A stretch of DNA of 64,000 nucleotides from Thalassospira sp. TSL5-1. Its GTDB lineage: Bacteria > Pseudomonadota > Alphaproteobacteria > Rhodospirillales > Thalassospiraceae. A program made the position numbers and the translations under genes. This document shows positions 45,602-55,557 of this stretch, piece by piece (position 1 is the first letter of the stretch; the number at the start of each line of letters is the position of its first letter). A model generated the notes under the pieces. That model ran no database searches, was not told where the DNA came from, and saw nothing but the letters and a program-made list of their open reading frames with translations. The stretch is from positions 124,001-188,000 of the forward strand of contig NZ_KV880637.1 in NCBI RefSeq assembly GCF_001907695.1. Reading direction: 5' to 3'.

Positions 45602-47083
45602 TTATTTCTTTTTACCAAACCCCGGAAAGCCCGGCGGCAATCCACCGCCGCCCAATCCCGGAAGTTTCGGCATACCGCCGCCAACTCCGGGAAAACCTTT
45701 GGGAAGCTGCATATCGCCAGCATCCCCACCTTCCAGCATGGATGGGTCCATCTGGGGCATTCCTTTGCCAAACAGTCCCTTTTTGCCCATTTTGCCGACC
45801 TTTTTAATCATCGTCGCCATGGTCTGGTACTGTTTGAGAAGTTTGTTGACGTCCTGAACGCTCAGGCCACAACCCGCCGCAATGCGCTTTTTGCGTGATG
45901 CCTTGATGAGTGCTGGGTTTTCGCGCTCTTTCGGGGTCATCGACTGGATGATGGCTTCCTGGTGTTTCAGGAGTTTCGGGTCAATCTTGGTCTGGGCCAT
46001 TTGCTTTTTCATGGCACCCATGCCTGGCAGCATGCCCATGATACCCGACAGATCACCCATTTTCTGAAGCTGTTTAAGCTGGGCAAGAAGGTCGTTTAAA
46101 TCGAACTGGCCCTTTTGCAGCTTCTTGGCCATCTTTTCAGCGTCTTCACGCTCGATGGTTTCAGCGGCACGTTCAACCAGGCTAACAACGTCGCCCATAC
46201 CCAGGATACGGCCCGCGATACGATCAGGATGGAAGGGCTCCATCTCGTCGATCTTTTCGCCAACACCGAGCATCTTGATCGGGCAGCCGGTGATCTGGCG
46301 CATCGAAAGTGCTGCACCGCCGCGCGCATCGCCGTCAATACGGGTCAGGACGATACCGGTAATGCCAACCTTGTCGGCAAATTCCTTGGCAACATTGACC
46401 GAATCCTGACCGGTCATGGCGTCGGTGACCAGCAGGGTTTCCGTCGGGTTGACCGCATCACGGACCTGGGCGACTTCGCTCATCAGTTCCATGTCGATAT
46501 GCAGGCGACCGGCGGTATCAAGGATCACGGCATCAAAGCCTTCCTTGCGGCCCATATCCATCGCACGCTTGGCAATCGCAACCGGCTTTTCACCCATGAT
46601 GATCGGCAGGGCATGCAGACCATTGGCATCGGCCAGAATTTTAAGCTGCTGCTGGGCGGCCGGACGATAAATGTCGAGAGATGCCAGCAGAACTTTTTTA
46701 TTGCGCTTTTTGGTCAGGTGCAGGGCGATCTTGGCCGAGCTGGTGGTTTTACCCGAACCCTGCAAACCAACCATCAGAATCGGCACCGGCGGGGTGGCGG
46801 CAAGATTGATGTCTTCGCCTTCGCCCAGCATGTTTTTGAGTTCATCATGGACGATCTTGACGACCATCTGACCCGGCGTAACCGAGCGCAGCACATCCTG
46901 GCCGACGGCGCGTTCGGTTGCGTTGGTGATGAATTCCTTGACCACAGGCAGGGCAACGTCAGCCTCAAGCAGGGCGACGCGGACTTCGCGCATGGCTTCG
47001 CGGACGTCAGATTCCTTTAACGCACCGCGTTTACGCAGTTTGTCGAGAACGCCGCCAAGCCGATCGCTAAGTCCTTCAAACAT
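45602..47083 (-). CDS. ffh: Signal recognition particle protein Ffh
   Basis: The GTPase of the signal recognition particle, 493 residues, which targets nascent membrane proteins. N domain MFEGLSDRLGGVLDKL; G1 motif GLQGSGKTTSSAKIA; DTAGRLHIDMELM; TRIDGDARGGAALS. The C-terminal M domain is methionine-rich and ends in a Gly/Pro/Met tail (PGLGGGGLPPGFPGFGKKK). The ATG at 47083 matches the family N-terminus; a longer reading is rejected. The palindrome GTCACC-ATATG-GGTGAC (47,170-47,186) lies in the upstream region. Confidence 0.97.
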   Translation of the reverse strand: MFEGLSDRLGGVLDKLRKRGALKESDVREAMREVRVALLEADVALPVVKEFITNATERAVGQDVLRSVTPGQMVVKIVHDELKNMLGEGEDINLAATPPVPILMVGLQGSGKTTSSAKIALHLTKKRNKKVLLASLDIYRPAAQQQLKILADANGLHALPIIMGEKPVAIAKRAMDMGRKEGFDAVILDTAGRLHIDMELMSEVAQVRDAVNPTETLLVTDAMTGQDSVNVAKEFADKVGITGIVLTRIDGDARGGAALSMRQITGCPIKMLGVGEKIDEMEPFHPDRIAGRILGMGDVVSLVERAAETIEREDAEKMAKKLQKGQFDLNDLLAQLKQLQKMGDLSGIMGMLPGMGAMKKQMAQTKIDPKLLKHQEAIIQSMTPKERENPALIKASRKKRIAAGCGLSVQDVNKLLKQYQTMATMIKKVGKMGKKGLFGKGMPQMDPSMLEGGDAGDMQLPKGFPGVGGGMPKLPGLGGGGLPPGFPGFGKKK

Positions 47084-47346
47084 CCCATATCCCGTCTGTT
47101 TGCTGGTGTTTCCACCGAGTGCGCACAAAAAAAATTTGCCCAGTGCCCGAAAACTCGAGGACTGGGGGAGTCACCATATGGGTGACCTTTGGTGAGGGCT
47201 GTTTAAGTCAGTGTGGGATAAGAGTCAAGCGCAAACCAAGGAAAATGGCCCGGTTCCGCTGCTTTTTGATCGACTCGGGGCTGGTTTTTCGGAGCGAAAT
47301 TGATTCTGCCCCGAAACAGCTTTTGAAATGTCGTTTGCGCCGTGGT

Positions 47347-48213
47347 TCAGTCCGCGCCATTGGCGGGAATAATCGCCATATTGTCAATCAGGCGGGCCTT
47401 ACCCAACCGGGCGGCGACAAAAACCCGTGCCGGGCGGTCAATTGTACCGTGCATGAGTTCCAGGTTTTCCGCATCCCGGATTTCCAGATAGTCAATCGGA
47501 TCAAACCCGACCGATGCAATTTGCTGCCGCCCGGTTTCAAGTAGCGGTTCGATGGCATCGCCCCGGCTGGCCCTTTGCGCAATCGAGGAGAGAACCTGTG
47601 ACAGTGTTGTTGCGGTTTTGCGTTCGTCCGGCGAAAGGTAGCGATTGCGTGACGACATTGCCAAGCCATCCGCCTCGCGATGGATGGGGCCGCCGATAAT
47701 GGTGACAGGAATGTTCAGGTCGGCGACAAAACGTTTGATGACCATCAGTTGCTGGTAATCTTTTTCGCCAAACAGGGCGATATCAGGTAGGGCCTGAAGC
47801 AGCAGTTTGGTTACAATTTGCGCCATGCCGTCAAAATGGCCGGGGCGGGAAGCCCCGCACAGCATATCGGTCAGATTATCAATATGCAGGCGGGTGGCAA
47901 AACCGGAGGGATACATTTCCTCGACCGACGGTGCAAAGCAGAGCTCCACCCCAGCACCCTTCAGAATCTTCTGATCCGCTGGCAAGGTGCGTGGATAGGC
48001 AGCGAAATCTTCGCTGGGGCCAAACTGGGTGGGATTGACAAAAACACTGACAATCACCCGATCCGCATAGCTGCGGGCCAGTTTGGTCAGGCTAATATGG
48101 CCGTCATGCAGCGCACCCATGGTGGGGACAAGCGCAATTTTGAGGCCTTCTGCGCGCCATTTAGAAACCTGGGCGCGCAGATCGGCGACGGTGTGAACTG
48201 TAAGCAGGCTCAT
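47347..48213 (-). CDS. panC: Pantothenate synthetase
   Basis: Joins pantoate and beta-alanine with ATP to make pantothenate. The 288-residue protein contains LVPTMGALHDGHISL with the HxGH nucleotide site, VFVNPTQFGPSEDF, LFGEKDYQQLMVIKR and MSSRNRYLSPDER, all diagnostic. It follows panB by 19 bases; together they supply vitamin B5 for coenzyme A. No clear terminator is visible after its stop. Confidence 0.98.
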   Translation of the reverse strand: MSLLTVHTVADLRAQVSKWRAEGLKIALVPTMGALHDGHISLTKLARSYADRVIVSVFVNPTQFGPSEDFAAYPRTLPADQKILKGAGVELCFAPSVEEMYPSGFATRLHIDNLTDMLCGASRPGHFDGMAQIVTKLLLQALPDIALFGEKDYQQLMVIKRFVADLNIPVTIIGGPIHREADGLAMSSRNRYLSPDERKTATTLSQVLSSIAQRASRGDAIEPLLETGRQQIASVGFDPIDYLEIRDAENLELMHGTIDRPARVFVAARLGKARLIDNMAIIPANGAD

Positions 48214-48232
48214 ATTTTGAAAATCGCTTGTC

Positions 48233-49081
48233 TTATTTTATCGCGCGCAAATTGCCCGGTTTGGTTATGCCATAACAATGCTCGTCACCCGGAAAGGTGC
48301 GCGCACGGACCTCGGCGGCATAGCTTGCTGCGGCTTCGGAAACCTGGTCGCCCAGATTGGCATAGCGTTTGACAAATTTCGGGGTGAAATCGGAAAACAT
48401 GCCCAGCATGTCGTCAACGACCAGAACCTGACCATCGCAGGCAGGGGATGCGCCTATGCCAATGGTGGGAATGCCAAGTTCTGCCGTAATCTGGCGTGAA
48501 ACCGGCTCGACGGTGCCTTCAATGACCACAGAAAAGGCTCCTGCCTTTTCGACGGCTTTGGCATCGCTCATGACTTTGGCGGCGGTTTCCTCGCTGCGGC
48601 CCTGGCTTTTAAAGCCACCAACTGTATTGTGCTGTTGGGGCATCAGGCCGACATGCGCCATGACGGGAACACCGCGCTGGGTCAAAAATTCGATGGTGTC
48701 GGCCAACTCGGCGCCACCTTCAAGTTTGACGGCGGCACATCCTGTCTCAGATATGATCCGGGCCGCGGTCCGAAAAGCCTGTTCTTTGGATTCCTGATAG
48801 CTGCCAAAGGGCAGGTCGATGACGACACAGGCATGTTTGCTGCCCCGCATGACAGCTTTGCCATGGTTTATCATCATCTCGACGGTCACAGCTAACGTGC
48901 TGTCCATGCCATAAACGATCATACCTAGCGTATCGCCAACCAGCAGCACATCGCAGTGTTCATCCAGGCGCTGTGCTATTGGTGCGGTATAGGCGGTCAG
49001 GCAGACAATCGGTTCGGCACCCTTGCGGGCGCGCAGGGCAGGAACCGTGATCCGGCCCTTTTTATTGGTGGTGGTACTCAT
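48233..49081 (-). CDS. panB: 3-Methyl-2-oxobutanoate hydroxymethyltransferase
   Basis: Makes ketopantoate from alpha-ketoisovalerate and methylene-tetrahydrofolate. The 282-residue TIM-barrel protein has [47 protein letters not shown] (metal/substrate site), [16 protein letters not shown] and [20 protein letters not shown]. The branched-chain precursor and folate cofactor link it to leuCDB and folD in the window, though only functionally. Confidence 0.98.
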   Translation of the reverse strand: MSTTTNKKGRITVPALRARKGAEPIVCLTAYTAPIAQRLDEHCDVLLVGDTLGMIVYGMDSTLAVTVEMMINHGKAVMRGSKHACVVIDLPFGSYQESKEQAFRTAARIISETGCAAVKLEGGAELADTIEFLTQRGVPVMAHVGLMPQQHNTVGGFKSQGRSEETAAKVMSDAKAVEKAGAFSVVIEGTVEPVSRQITAELGIPTIGIGASPACDGQVLVVDDMLGMFSDFTPKFVKRYANLGDQVSEAAASYAAEVRARTFPGDEHCYGITKPGNLRAIK

Positions 49082-49259
49082 GACGTTTCTCCGCCGGTGT
49101 GACCGGGATATGCAGCCCGGTCTGCGCCGGGCAGGCAGTCATGTTTACAACAGGATGACAGCAGGCGCGAAATATTTTTTCGCAGGTGCATATGCACTTT
49201 GGTCGGGGGCGCATTCCCGATTATGAGACTTTTGTGAAAAGACCCATAATCTTAACGGG

Positions 49260-49958
49260 TTAAAGGCCTTCCGCCAGATCCTCAAGCATATCCATGCCAA
49301 TCGCTTCGATATGCTTGTTATCCTTTAGCGAGATGGTGGATTCTTTGCGAAGCTGAGTAAGGGTACGCGAAACCGTCTCGATGGTCAGGCCAAGATAGTC
49401 GGCAATATCCGACCGGCTCATGGGGACTTCGATGGCATCGGTATCCTGTCCGCGATGTTCCTGGCGGCGGGCCAGCATCAGGAGGAAGGACGCAACCTTT
49501 TCCTTTGCCGTTTTACGACCCAAAAGCAGCATCTGGTCCTGGGCGGCGGCAAGTTCGTCAACCGCCATGCCCAGCATGCGTTTTTCCAGACGCGGGAATT
49601 CGTCAAACAGACGTTCAAGCTTCTGGCGCGGGAAACGGCAGGCCGTAACCGGTTCGATGGCTTCGGCGGTGTAACTGTAGGTCTGGTTTAAGGCCAGCCC
49701 CAGAAAATCGCCGGCAAAAAGGAAACCGGTGATTTGACGACGCCCATCGCCCAGCAGCTTATAAAGCTTGACCGAGCCAGAGGTGACATTGAACACATAA
49801 TCCGCGTCTTCCGCTTCGTGGAAGATGGTGCTGTGGCTGTCATACTGAACATGGGTCAGCAACTGACGCAAACGGGTATGTTCTTCACCGTGTAAGGCAG
49901 AGCAGAACGTAAGGTCCCGGATATCGCAGGCCTCACAAAGCTGGGAACGAACCGCCAT
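49260..49958 (-). CDS. fnrL: FNR-family oxygen-responsive transcriptional regulator
   Basis: A 232-residue CRP/FNR-family regulator. N-terminal Cys8, Cys11 and Cys19 (CEACDIRDLTFC) plus Cys107 (VTACRFP) can bind a [4Fe-4S] cluster, as in FNR. The helix-turn-helix SRSDIADYLGLTIETVSRTL has the ETVSR motif expected to read TTGAT half-sites. GGAGA lies about 7 bases upstream of the ATG at 49958. It is next to the cbb3 oxidase genes, which carry FNR-like sites, so it probably switches them on at low oxygen. The name fnrL (or fnrN) is by analogy. Confidence 0.9.
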   Translation of the reverse strand: MAVRSQLCEACDIRDLTFCSALHGEEHTRLRQLLTHVQYDSHSTIFHEAEDADYVFNVTSGSVKLYKLLGDGRRQITGFLFAGDFLGLALNQTYSYTAEAIEPVTACRFPRQKLERLFDEFPRLEKRMLGMAVDELAAAQDQMLLLGRKTAKEKVASFLLMLARRQEHRGQDTDAIEVPMSRSDIADYLGLTIETVSRTLTQLRKESTISLKDNKHIEAIGMDMLEDLAEGL

Positions 49959-50049
49959 CTGTTTCTCCGAGACTGTACAATCTTGACGCGCACAAACTAG
50001 AATCACTTTAGACGATTGTCATGTAAGGTTTCAAGACAATCATTATTTA

Positions 50050-50229
50050 TTAATGTTCCGAATTTGTTTGCTTTTTTGTAGCAGCAATTTCGTCATCATC
50101 AAACAGGATCCGGTTTGCGGCCCCATCCATATCGTCGAATTGCCCGGACTTCAATGCCCATAAAAAGGCAGCAAGGCCCATCAAGCCCAAAAACAGGGCA
50201 ATCGGGATTAAAAGCAACAGATTGCTCAT
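50050..50229 (-). CDS. ccoS: Cbb3 oxidase assembly protein CcoS
   Basis: A 59-residue single-helix membrane protein, MSNLLLLIPIALFLGLMGLA followed by AFLWALKSGQFDDMDGAANR and ILFDDDE. The WALKSGQFDDMDG-like stretch is the CcoS signature. Its ATG overlaps the ccoI stop by 3 bases (ATGA arrangement), so translation is coupled. It is needed for cofactor insertion into cbb3 oxidase. It is last in ccoGHIS. Confidence 0.95.
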   Translation of the reverse strand: MSNLLLLIPIALFLGLMGLAAFLWALKSGQFDDMDGAANRILFDDDEIAATKKQTNSEH

Positions 50230-52592
50230 GGCTTTTTCTTCCAGTTAAGACGCAGGGCGTTGGCAATCACAACCAGCGAGGAAGTTGACATTGCGATGGC
50301 CGCGATCAGGGGGGTTACCATCCCGGCAACGGCCAGAGGGATGGTGACAATGTTATAGGCAAATGACAATGCGAAGTTCTGGCGTACCAGCCGGTCTGCT
50401 GTTTTTGCCACATCCAGTGCCGTCATGACAGCACCCAGCCGGTCGCCCTGAAAAACAATGTCTGCGGCATTCTGGCTGATTTCGGCAGCACTGGCCGGTG
50501 ACATGGAGGCATGGGCCGCCGCAAGGGCCGGGGCATCGTTAATGCCATCGCCCACCATCAGGTCATGGTGGCCATCGATGCTGCGTTGATGCACAACATC
50601 GACTTTTTGTGCCGGTGAAAGACCCGCCTGCCAGTCAGAAATATCAAGCTCGGTTGCCAGTTGACGGACATTTTCCGCCCGGTCACCCGAGAGAAGCCGG
50701 GTGGGTAAACCGGCGTGATGCAGGCTGGCAACGGTGCTGGCGGCATCGGGGCGGGGCAGGTCACGAAAACCAAAACGCACTGCGGATTTACCGGGTTCCG
50801 CCAGCCAGATTTCAGGGCCGATTCCTTCTGTTGCCGGGATAACGGCGTGGTTGGCCCCGCAAAATTCGCGACTGCCCAGGCGTATTTCCCCGGTTGGACC
50901 ATCCATTGACAGGCCCTGCCCAGGATATTCGATGACGCGGGTTGCCACCACGGTATTCCCGGCTGCACGCACCAGCGCCCTGGACAGTGGATGGGCACTG
51001 TTTGCCGCCATCGAGGCCGCCAGTGCCAGGCTTTCGGCATCGGGCACGGAAACAAGTTCGGGGCGGCCCGTGGTCAGGGTGCCGGTTTTATCGAAAATAA
51101 CGCCGTCAATTTTGGTCAGTCGTTCCAGCGCAGTGGCCGACTTGACCAGAATGCCAGCCTTAAGCAGCCTGCCGGTTGCCAGAACCTGCACCACCGGCAC
51201 GGCAAGGGCAAGCGCACACGGACAGGTGACAATCAGAACCGCAATCGCGTTCATCAGGGCATCCTGCCAGTTTGCCCCGCCAATCAGCCACCAGCCGATA
51301 AAGGTGATGGCCGCCAGACTGTGCACAACCGGGGCATAGGCGCGCGCCACCCGGTCGGCCAGGGCAACATATTTGGCACGGCCCTGTTCGGCATTTTCCA
51401 TTAACCGAACAATTTCGGCCAGCAGGGTGGAATCGCCCGTGGCGGTAATTTGTACGCGAATGGGAGCGGATAAATTCATGGTTCCGGCAAAAACACGACT
51501 GCCGACATTAACCGGATTTGGCAGGCTTTCGCCGCTGATCACGCTGGTATCAATATCGGACTGACCATCAATGATATCGCCATCAATGCCAATCCGTTCG
51601 CCTGCAGCAACCAGTACCACCATGCCGGGTTTGGCCTTTTCCGGTGCCAGTAATCTGCGGGTGCCGTCTTCGGCGATGACAGTGATGGAACGGGCGCGCA
51701 ATGTCAGCATATGTTCGGCGGCAGAGCGCGCCTGGCTGCGTGCGCGACCATCAAGGTAGCGTCCGATCAGCAAAAAGAACAGCAGGGTGATGGCGGAATC
51801 GAAATAGGCATGTTCGGCCCCGCGCATGGTTTCAAACAGGCTCATGCCCAATGCCAGAACGACGGCAAGGCTTATGGGGACATCCATATTGACGCGCCGG
51901 TGCCGCAAAGCCCCCAGTGCTGAGCGGAAAAACGGGCGTCCGGCATAAATGACGGCGGGAAACGCAATCAGGGCGGACAGCCAGTGAAACAGATCGCGGG
52001 TAAATTCGCCCATGCCCTGCACATAACCCGCCCAGATCGAGACGGAGAGCAACATGACGTTGCCTGCAGCAAAGCCTGCGACCGCAAGGCAGCGCAAAAG
52101 CTCGCGGTTGCGCTGGTCGGTTGCCCGTTCCAGGGTGGCCGGGTCATAGGGGATCAACCGGTAACCCATTTGGAAAACCGGGTTGATCAGTGCTGTAACA
52201 TCCGAGGCACTGCCCTGCCATTCCAGATGCAGGCGACGGGTTGTCATATTGACGCGCGCACGGGTAACGGCGGGCTGTTTGTGCAAAATGCTTTCAATCA
52301 GCCAGACACAGGCGGCGCAATGCAGCCCGTCTATCATCATGTCCAAACGGCAAAAACCGCTCTCGTCCGTGCAGACAAGATCGGTAAAGTCAAAGGCGCC
52401 AAGCCCTTCTTCTTCGGGTTTTAACGCACGAATATTGGGGTCGACACTGCGCCGCGCATAATAGGACTGAAGGCCCAGATCATTGATCAGGGCATAGGCA
52501 CCTTCGCAGCCGTGGCAGCAAAAGTCTGGTCCTGCCGGCGAGCCGTTTGTTATCGGCTCGCCACAATGGCGGCAGGCATTAAGGGCGTTCAT
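50226..52592 (-). CDS. ccoI: Copper-transporting P-type ATPase CcoI/FixI
   Basis: A 788-residue P1B-type ATPase that moves copper for cbb3 oxidase assembly. It starts with the Cys-rich ACRHCGEP ... FCCHGCEGAY and an HMA-like domain (GLHCAACVWLIES). Membrane motif TCPCALALAVPV, phosphorylation site FDKTGTLTTG, and the hinge VGDGINDAPALAAA are intact. It overlaps ccoH by 4 bases and ccoS by 4 bases. Confidence 0.97.
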   Translation of the reverse strand: MNALNACRHCGEPITNGSPAGPDFCCHGCEGAYALINDLGLQSYYARRSVDPNIRALKPEEEGLGAFDFTDLVCTDESGFCRLDMMIDGLHCAACVWLIESILHKQPAVTRARVNMTTRRLHLEWQGSASDVTALINPVFQMGYRLIPYDPATLERATDQRNRELLRCLAVAGFAAGNVMLLSVSIWAGYVQGMGEFTRDLFHWLSALIAFPAVIYAGRPFFRSALGALRHRRVNMDVPISLAVVLALGMSLFETMRGAEHAYFDSAITLLFFLLIGRYLDGRARSQARSAAEHMLTLRARSITVIAEDGTRRLLAPEKAKPGMVVLVAAGERIGIDGDIIDGQSDIDTSVISGESLPNPVNVGSRVFAGTMNLSAPIRVQITATGDSTLLAEIVRLMENAEQGRAKYVALADRVARAYAPVVHSLAAITFIGWWLIGGANWQDALMNAIAVLIVTCPCALALAVPVVQVLATGRLLKAGILVKSATALERLTKIDGVIFDKTGTLTTGRPELVSVPDAESLALAASMAANSAHPLSRALVRAAGNTVVATRVIEYPGQGLSMDGPTGEIRLGSREFCGANHAVIPATEGIGPEIWLAEPGKSAVRFGFRDLPRPDAASTVASLHHAGLPTRLLSGDRAENVRQLATELDISDWQAGLSPAQKVDVVHQRSIDGHHDLMVGDGINDAPALAAAHASMSPASAAEISQNAADIVFQGDRLGAVMTALDVAKTADRLVRQNFALSFAYNIVTIPLAVAGMVTPLIAAIAMSTSSLVVIANALRLNWKKKP

Positions 52593-53110
52593 TGTGTAAT
52601 CAGTACATCCTCGACGACCTGATAGTCATGGTTTTGGGCATGGGCCACGATTCTCAGCTTCCAGTTCCCATAAACCGGCACATTGGCGCGTGCCCGGTAT
52701 TCGCCGGGGCTGATTTCGCTCAGCATGATCTTTTCGTCAACATCGTCGCGGTCATTGCGCATCAGGACCGCTTCCATTTTCGCGCCCGAGATCGGGTTTT
52801 GGGTTTTGTCGCGAAACAGAACGGTGATGGTGGCTTCGTTGTTGATGACCCCCGCAACACTGACCTTGGTGCGCCAGCCCAGTTCGGACTGGGCTTTGGC
52901 ATCGGCAATGGCTTCGTTGTAATTATTGCCATCTTCAAAGGCGTGATCGCTCACCAGACCGACCCAACTGGTTTGGGAAAAGACGATCAGGCAGATATTT
53001 GCAATCAGCATCACGGCGAAACCGCCAACGAAATACCAGGGAATCAGCCGGTCCGATTTGCGCGGACCTGTCGGATTCGGGATCGGGTTATGTGTGGTTG
53101 TTGTGGTCAT
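52589..53110 (-). CDS. ccoH: Cbb3 oxidase assembly protein CcoH/FixH
   Basis: 173 residues. One N-terminal membrane helix (IPWYFVGGFAVMLIANICLIVFSQ) is followed by a periplasmic beta domain with the FixH pattern LGWRTKVSVAGVINNEATITV. It helps assemble and stabilize cbb3 oxidase. It lies between ccoG and ccoI and overlaps ccoI. Confidence 0.94.
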   Translation of the reverse strand: MTTTTTHNPIPNPTGPRKSDRLIPWYFVGGFAVMLIANICLIVFSQTSWVGLVSDHAFEDGNNYNEAIADAKAQSELGWRTKVSVAGVINNEATITVLFRDKTQNPISGAKMEAVLMRNDRDDVDEKIMLSEISPGEYRARANVPVYGNWKLRIVAHAQNHDYQVVEDVLITQ

Positions 53111-53139
53111 TTCGAGGGCCCTTTTGGGGGGCCGGTCCG

Positions 53140-54636
53140 TTACTTTTTCGGACCGGCAAAGATCGTGTCATGGGTTTCGGAAACGCCCGAAGCGGTGTTG
53201 GTAACGATGAAGTCAATCGGTGTGGCGTCACTTTGCAGGCTTGTCGGATCGGCAGCAACAAAAACCCGATAACTTCCAACCTGATCCGGCGCAACATCCA
53301 GCGAGAATTTACCGTCGGTCATCGGTTTTTGGCCGATGATCTGGAAGTCGGTGGCATTCACACCCGAAAGGTCGAGGATATAGGTCTGTTCGCTTTGCTG
53401 TTTATTGAGAATCTTGAGGGTATAGCCATTACGGACATCGCCCGAAGATAGCGGCACAAACAGCGGGTTGCGGTCGCGCAGAACATTGACTTCCATCGTC
53501 GAGCGGTTCATCAGGCCAAACAGCATGACACAACCCACCAGCGCCAGAATAATGGTATAGAAAACGGTGCGCGGACGAATGATGCGAACCTTGGTGGCCT
53601 GACCGTGGGCGCGCAATTGCGAATTCTGGACCGAGTCAAAGCGGATCAGGTCCTGTGGGAATTCGACCTTTTCCATCATCTCGTTACAGGCATCAATACA
53701 CAGACCACAACCAATACATTCAAGCTGAAGGCCATCGCGGATATCGATACCGGTCGGGCAGACATTGACGCAGGCATGGCAGTCAATGCAGTGACCAACA
53801 GCGGGGACTTCACCACGGACCAGGTTTTTGCGTTTGATCGGTCCGCGCGGTTCGCCGCGCCAGCCTTCATAGGTGACGATCATGGATTCATCATCCAGCA
53901 TCGCCGACTGAAAACGCGGCCACGGGCACATATAGGTGCAAACCTGTTCACGGGCCCAGCCTGCCAGCAGGTATGTCGAAAAGGTCAGGAAGGCCACCGT
54001 GGTATAGACCGCCATGCTGGCCTGACCGGTGAAGATATTGACAACGGCGGTGGGGGCATCGTTGAAATACAGTACAAATGCCCCGCCGGTCAGAAGCGAG
54101 ATCACGACCCAGGCTATGTGGGTGGCGCTGATTTTCCAGACTTTTTCAAGGCTCCAGGGGGCTTTGTCCAGGCGCATGCGGGCATTGCGGTCCCCCTGAA
54201 TGTAGCGTTCCACCAGCATGAAAAGATCGGTCCAGACGGTTTGTGGGCAGGCATAGCCGCACCAGATACGTCCGAAAAGCGAGGTAGCCAGAAACAGGCC
54301 GACGGCCGCCATGATCAGGATGCCGGTGATGTAATAGACTTCCTGGGGCCAGATTTCGATAAAGAAGAAATAGGCGCGGCCCAGATCCATGTCGATCAGC
54401 ACAGCCTGGTGCGGTGCAGAGGGGCCACGGTCCCAGCGCAACCAGGGCACGATCCAGTAGATTGCCAAGAGCGTTACAAGGGCAAACCATTTCAGGTTCC
54501 GGAAATGGCCCGAAACGCGTTTCGGATAAACCTTTTCCCGGTCCTTATAAAGCGGGATGTCGTCCTCGAGCGGTGCATCGTCGTTTTGCGGCATCATCTT
54601 TTGCGGATCCGATGATTGAGTACGGGACAAGTGCAT
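53140..54636 (-). CDS. ccoG: Cytochrome c oxidase accessory protein CcoG/RdxA
   Basis: A 498-residue membrane iron-sulfur protein with two ferredoxin-like 4Fe-4S motifs (GHCIDCHACVNVCPTGID and CIGCGLCIDACNE) and several membrane helices. CcoG has been described as a cupric reductase for oxidase assembly. The C-terminal part is an Ig-like fold (IFGF-type). The ATG at 54636 has only a weak site; an in-frame ATG at 54597 is possible. A degenerate FNR-like site lies about 180 bases upstream. Confidence 0.95.
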   Translation of the reverse strand: MHLSRTQSSDPQKMMPQNDDAPLEDDIPLYKDREKVYPKRVSGHFRNLKWFALVTLLAIYWIVPWLRWDRGPSAPHQAVLIDMDLGRAYFFFIEIWPQEVYYITGILIMAAVGLFLATSLFGRIWCGYACPQTVWTDLFMLVERYIQGDRNARMRLDKAPWSLEKVWKISATHIAWVVISLLTGGAFVLYFNDAPTAVVNIFTGQASMAVYTTVAFLTFSTYLLAGWAREQVCTYMCPWPRFQSAMLDDESMIVTYEGWRGEPRGPIKRKNLVRGEVPAVGHCIDCHACVNVCPTGIDIRDGLQLECIGCGLCIDACNEMMEKVEFPQDLIRFDSVQNSQLRAHGQATKVRIIRPRTVFYTIILALVGCVMLFGLMNRSTMEVNVLRDRNPLFVPLSSGDVRNGYTLKILNKQQSEQTYILDLSGVNATDFQIIGQKPMTDGKFSLDVAPDQVGSYRVFVAADPTSLQSDATPIDFIVTNTASGVSETHDTIFAGPKK

Positions 54637-55473
54637 GATCTAAACCTGACCATTTCGTCGTGCGATGCAGGCTTGCTGCTCTCATATGCTGATTGTATGG
54701 CAACCAGCCAGCAGGTTCTGCGGGGTTCTGTCAGGGCGGCACGCTCGCCCGGGCAGACTTTGGATAATTCAAATACCGCAGGCAAAATATTGGAAACTGG
54801 CCTTGCTGTTCCATGACACAAATCAATTTTCCGCCACATGATTGGGCGTGCCGAAGGCGGGAAAAACAACTCACAGGCGGCGTGTTGGGGTGCTGAACCG
54901 GAGGGGCATATGCGCCTGTTGATCAAGTATTTGATATTTATGTGTTTTGTGGTTTTAAACCAGAACGCCAGATTGTCCGGATGGCACAAAAAAGATCATC
55001 CATAGGTGCAATTAGCGGTGAAAATTTATAATTTTTCAGTGAAAATGGCCGCTTGAGATGCGGAAAAATAGCGATTTTTTCGCACGAAAAGAAGACAATT
55101 TTCACATACAATTACCATACAATACTAAGGATATTTATTAAATGTATGTATCGGCCAAAACGAGTCTTGTTTTACCACAGAGTCGTGGCGAGATCCGCTT
55201 GGCGTGCTGAACACCTGGTTATGGGGGAGGGCGTGTTTGGGGGCGTCTGATGGTCGTATGGGGAAGATGAGGGCGCTATGATGGCGCAAATATGCGGGGC
55301 GACAGGCATTTTGAGATGGGCACGTCGCGTGATAATACCGATACCAACGTCAAGGATGACAGTGTCTGCGTTAGACAAATTACTTTAAGCCATCAAGCCA
55401 CGAAGCCAAGCGCCTGTAGTCTTTTTGAATGGTCTGAGGGCTGAAAAAAAAACGCCGGTAATTTGCCCTGAAA
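54637..55473. other. Long AT-rich gap between ccoG and ccoP
   Basis: No supported gene. ATGAC-ACAA-ATCAA (54,813-54,826) is an FNR-like site for ccoG with 8 of 10 bases correct and TATTTT at the expected -10 distance on the minus strand. Around 55,000-55,150 the sequence is strongly AT-rich and has two CATACAAT copies 11 bases apart (55,105 and 55,116). Open frames there lack ribosome sites. Confidence 0.5.
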
Positions 55474-55509
55474 CGTAAAAAAGACCGGAGTGATGAAACC
55501 CCGGTCTTT
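55474..55509 (-). terminator. Terminator of the ccoNOQP operon
   Basis: On the minus strand AAAGACCGG pairs with CCGGTCTTT around a 12-base loop, followed by TTTACG, making a run of six T. It lies about 50 bases past the ccoP stop. Confidence 0.9.
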
Positions 55510-55557
55510 CTTTTGTCTGGTCTTCACACCGGTTGGACCGGTGATATTGGCGGGCCG

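Noticed and set aside
53605-54615. 336-codon plus-strand frame opposite ccoG
   Set aside because: Antisense shadow; ccoG has clear ferredoxin motifs in the other strand.
55053-55250. 65-codon frame in the ccoG-ccoP gap
   Set aside because: Starts in AT-rich sequence without a ribosome site and has an unlikely composition.
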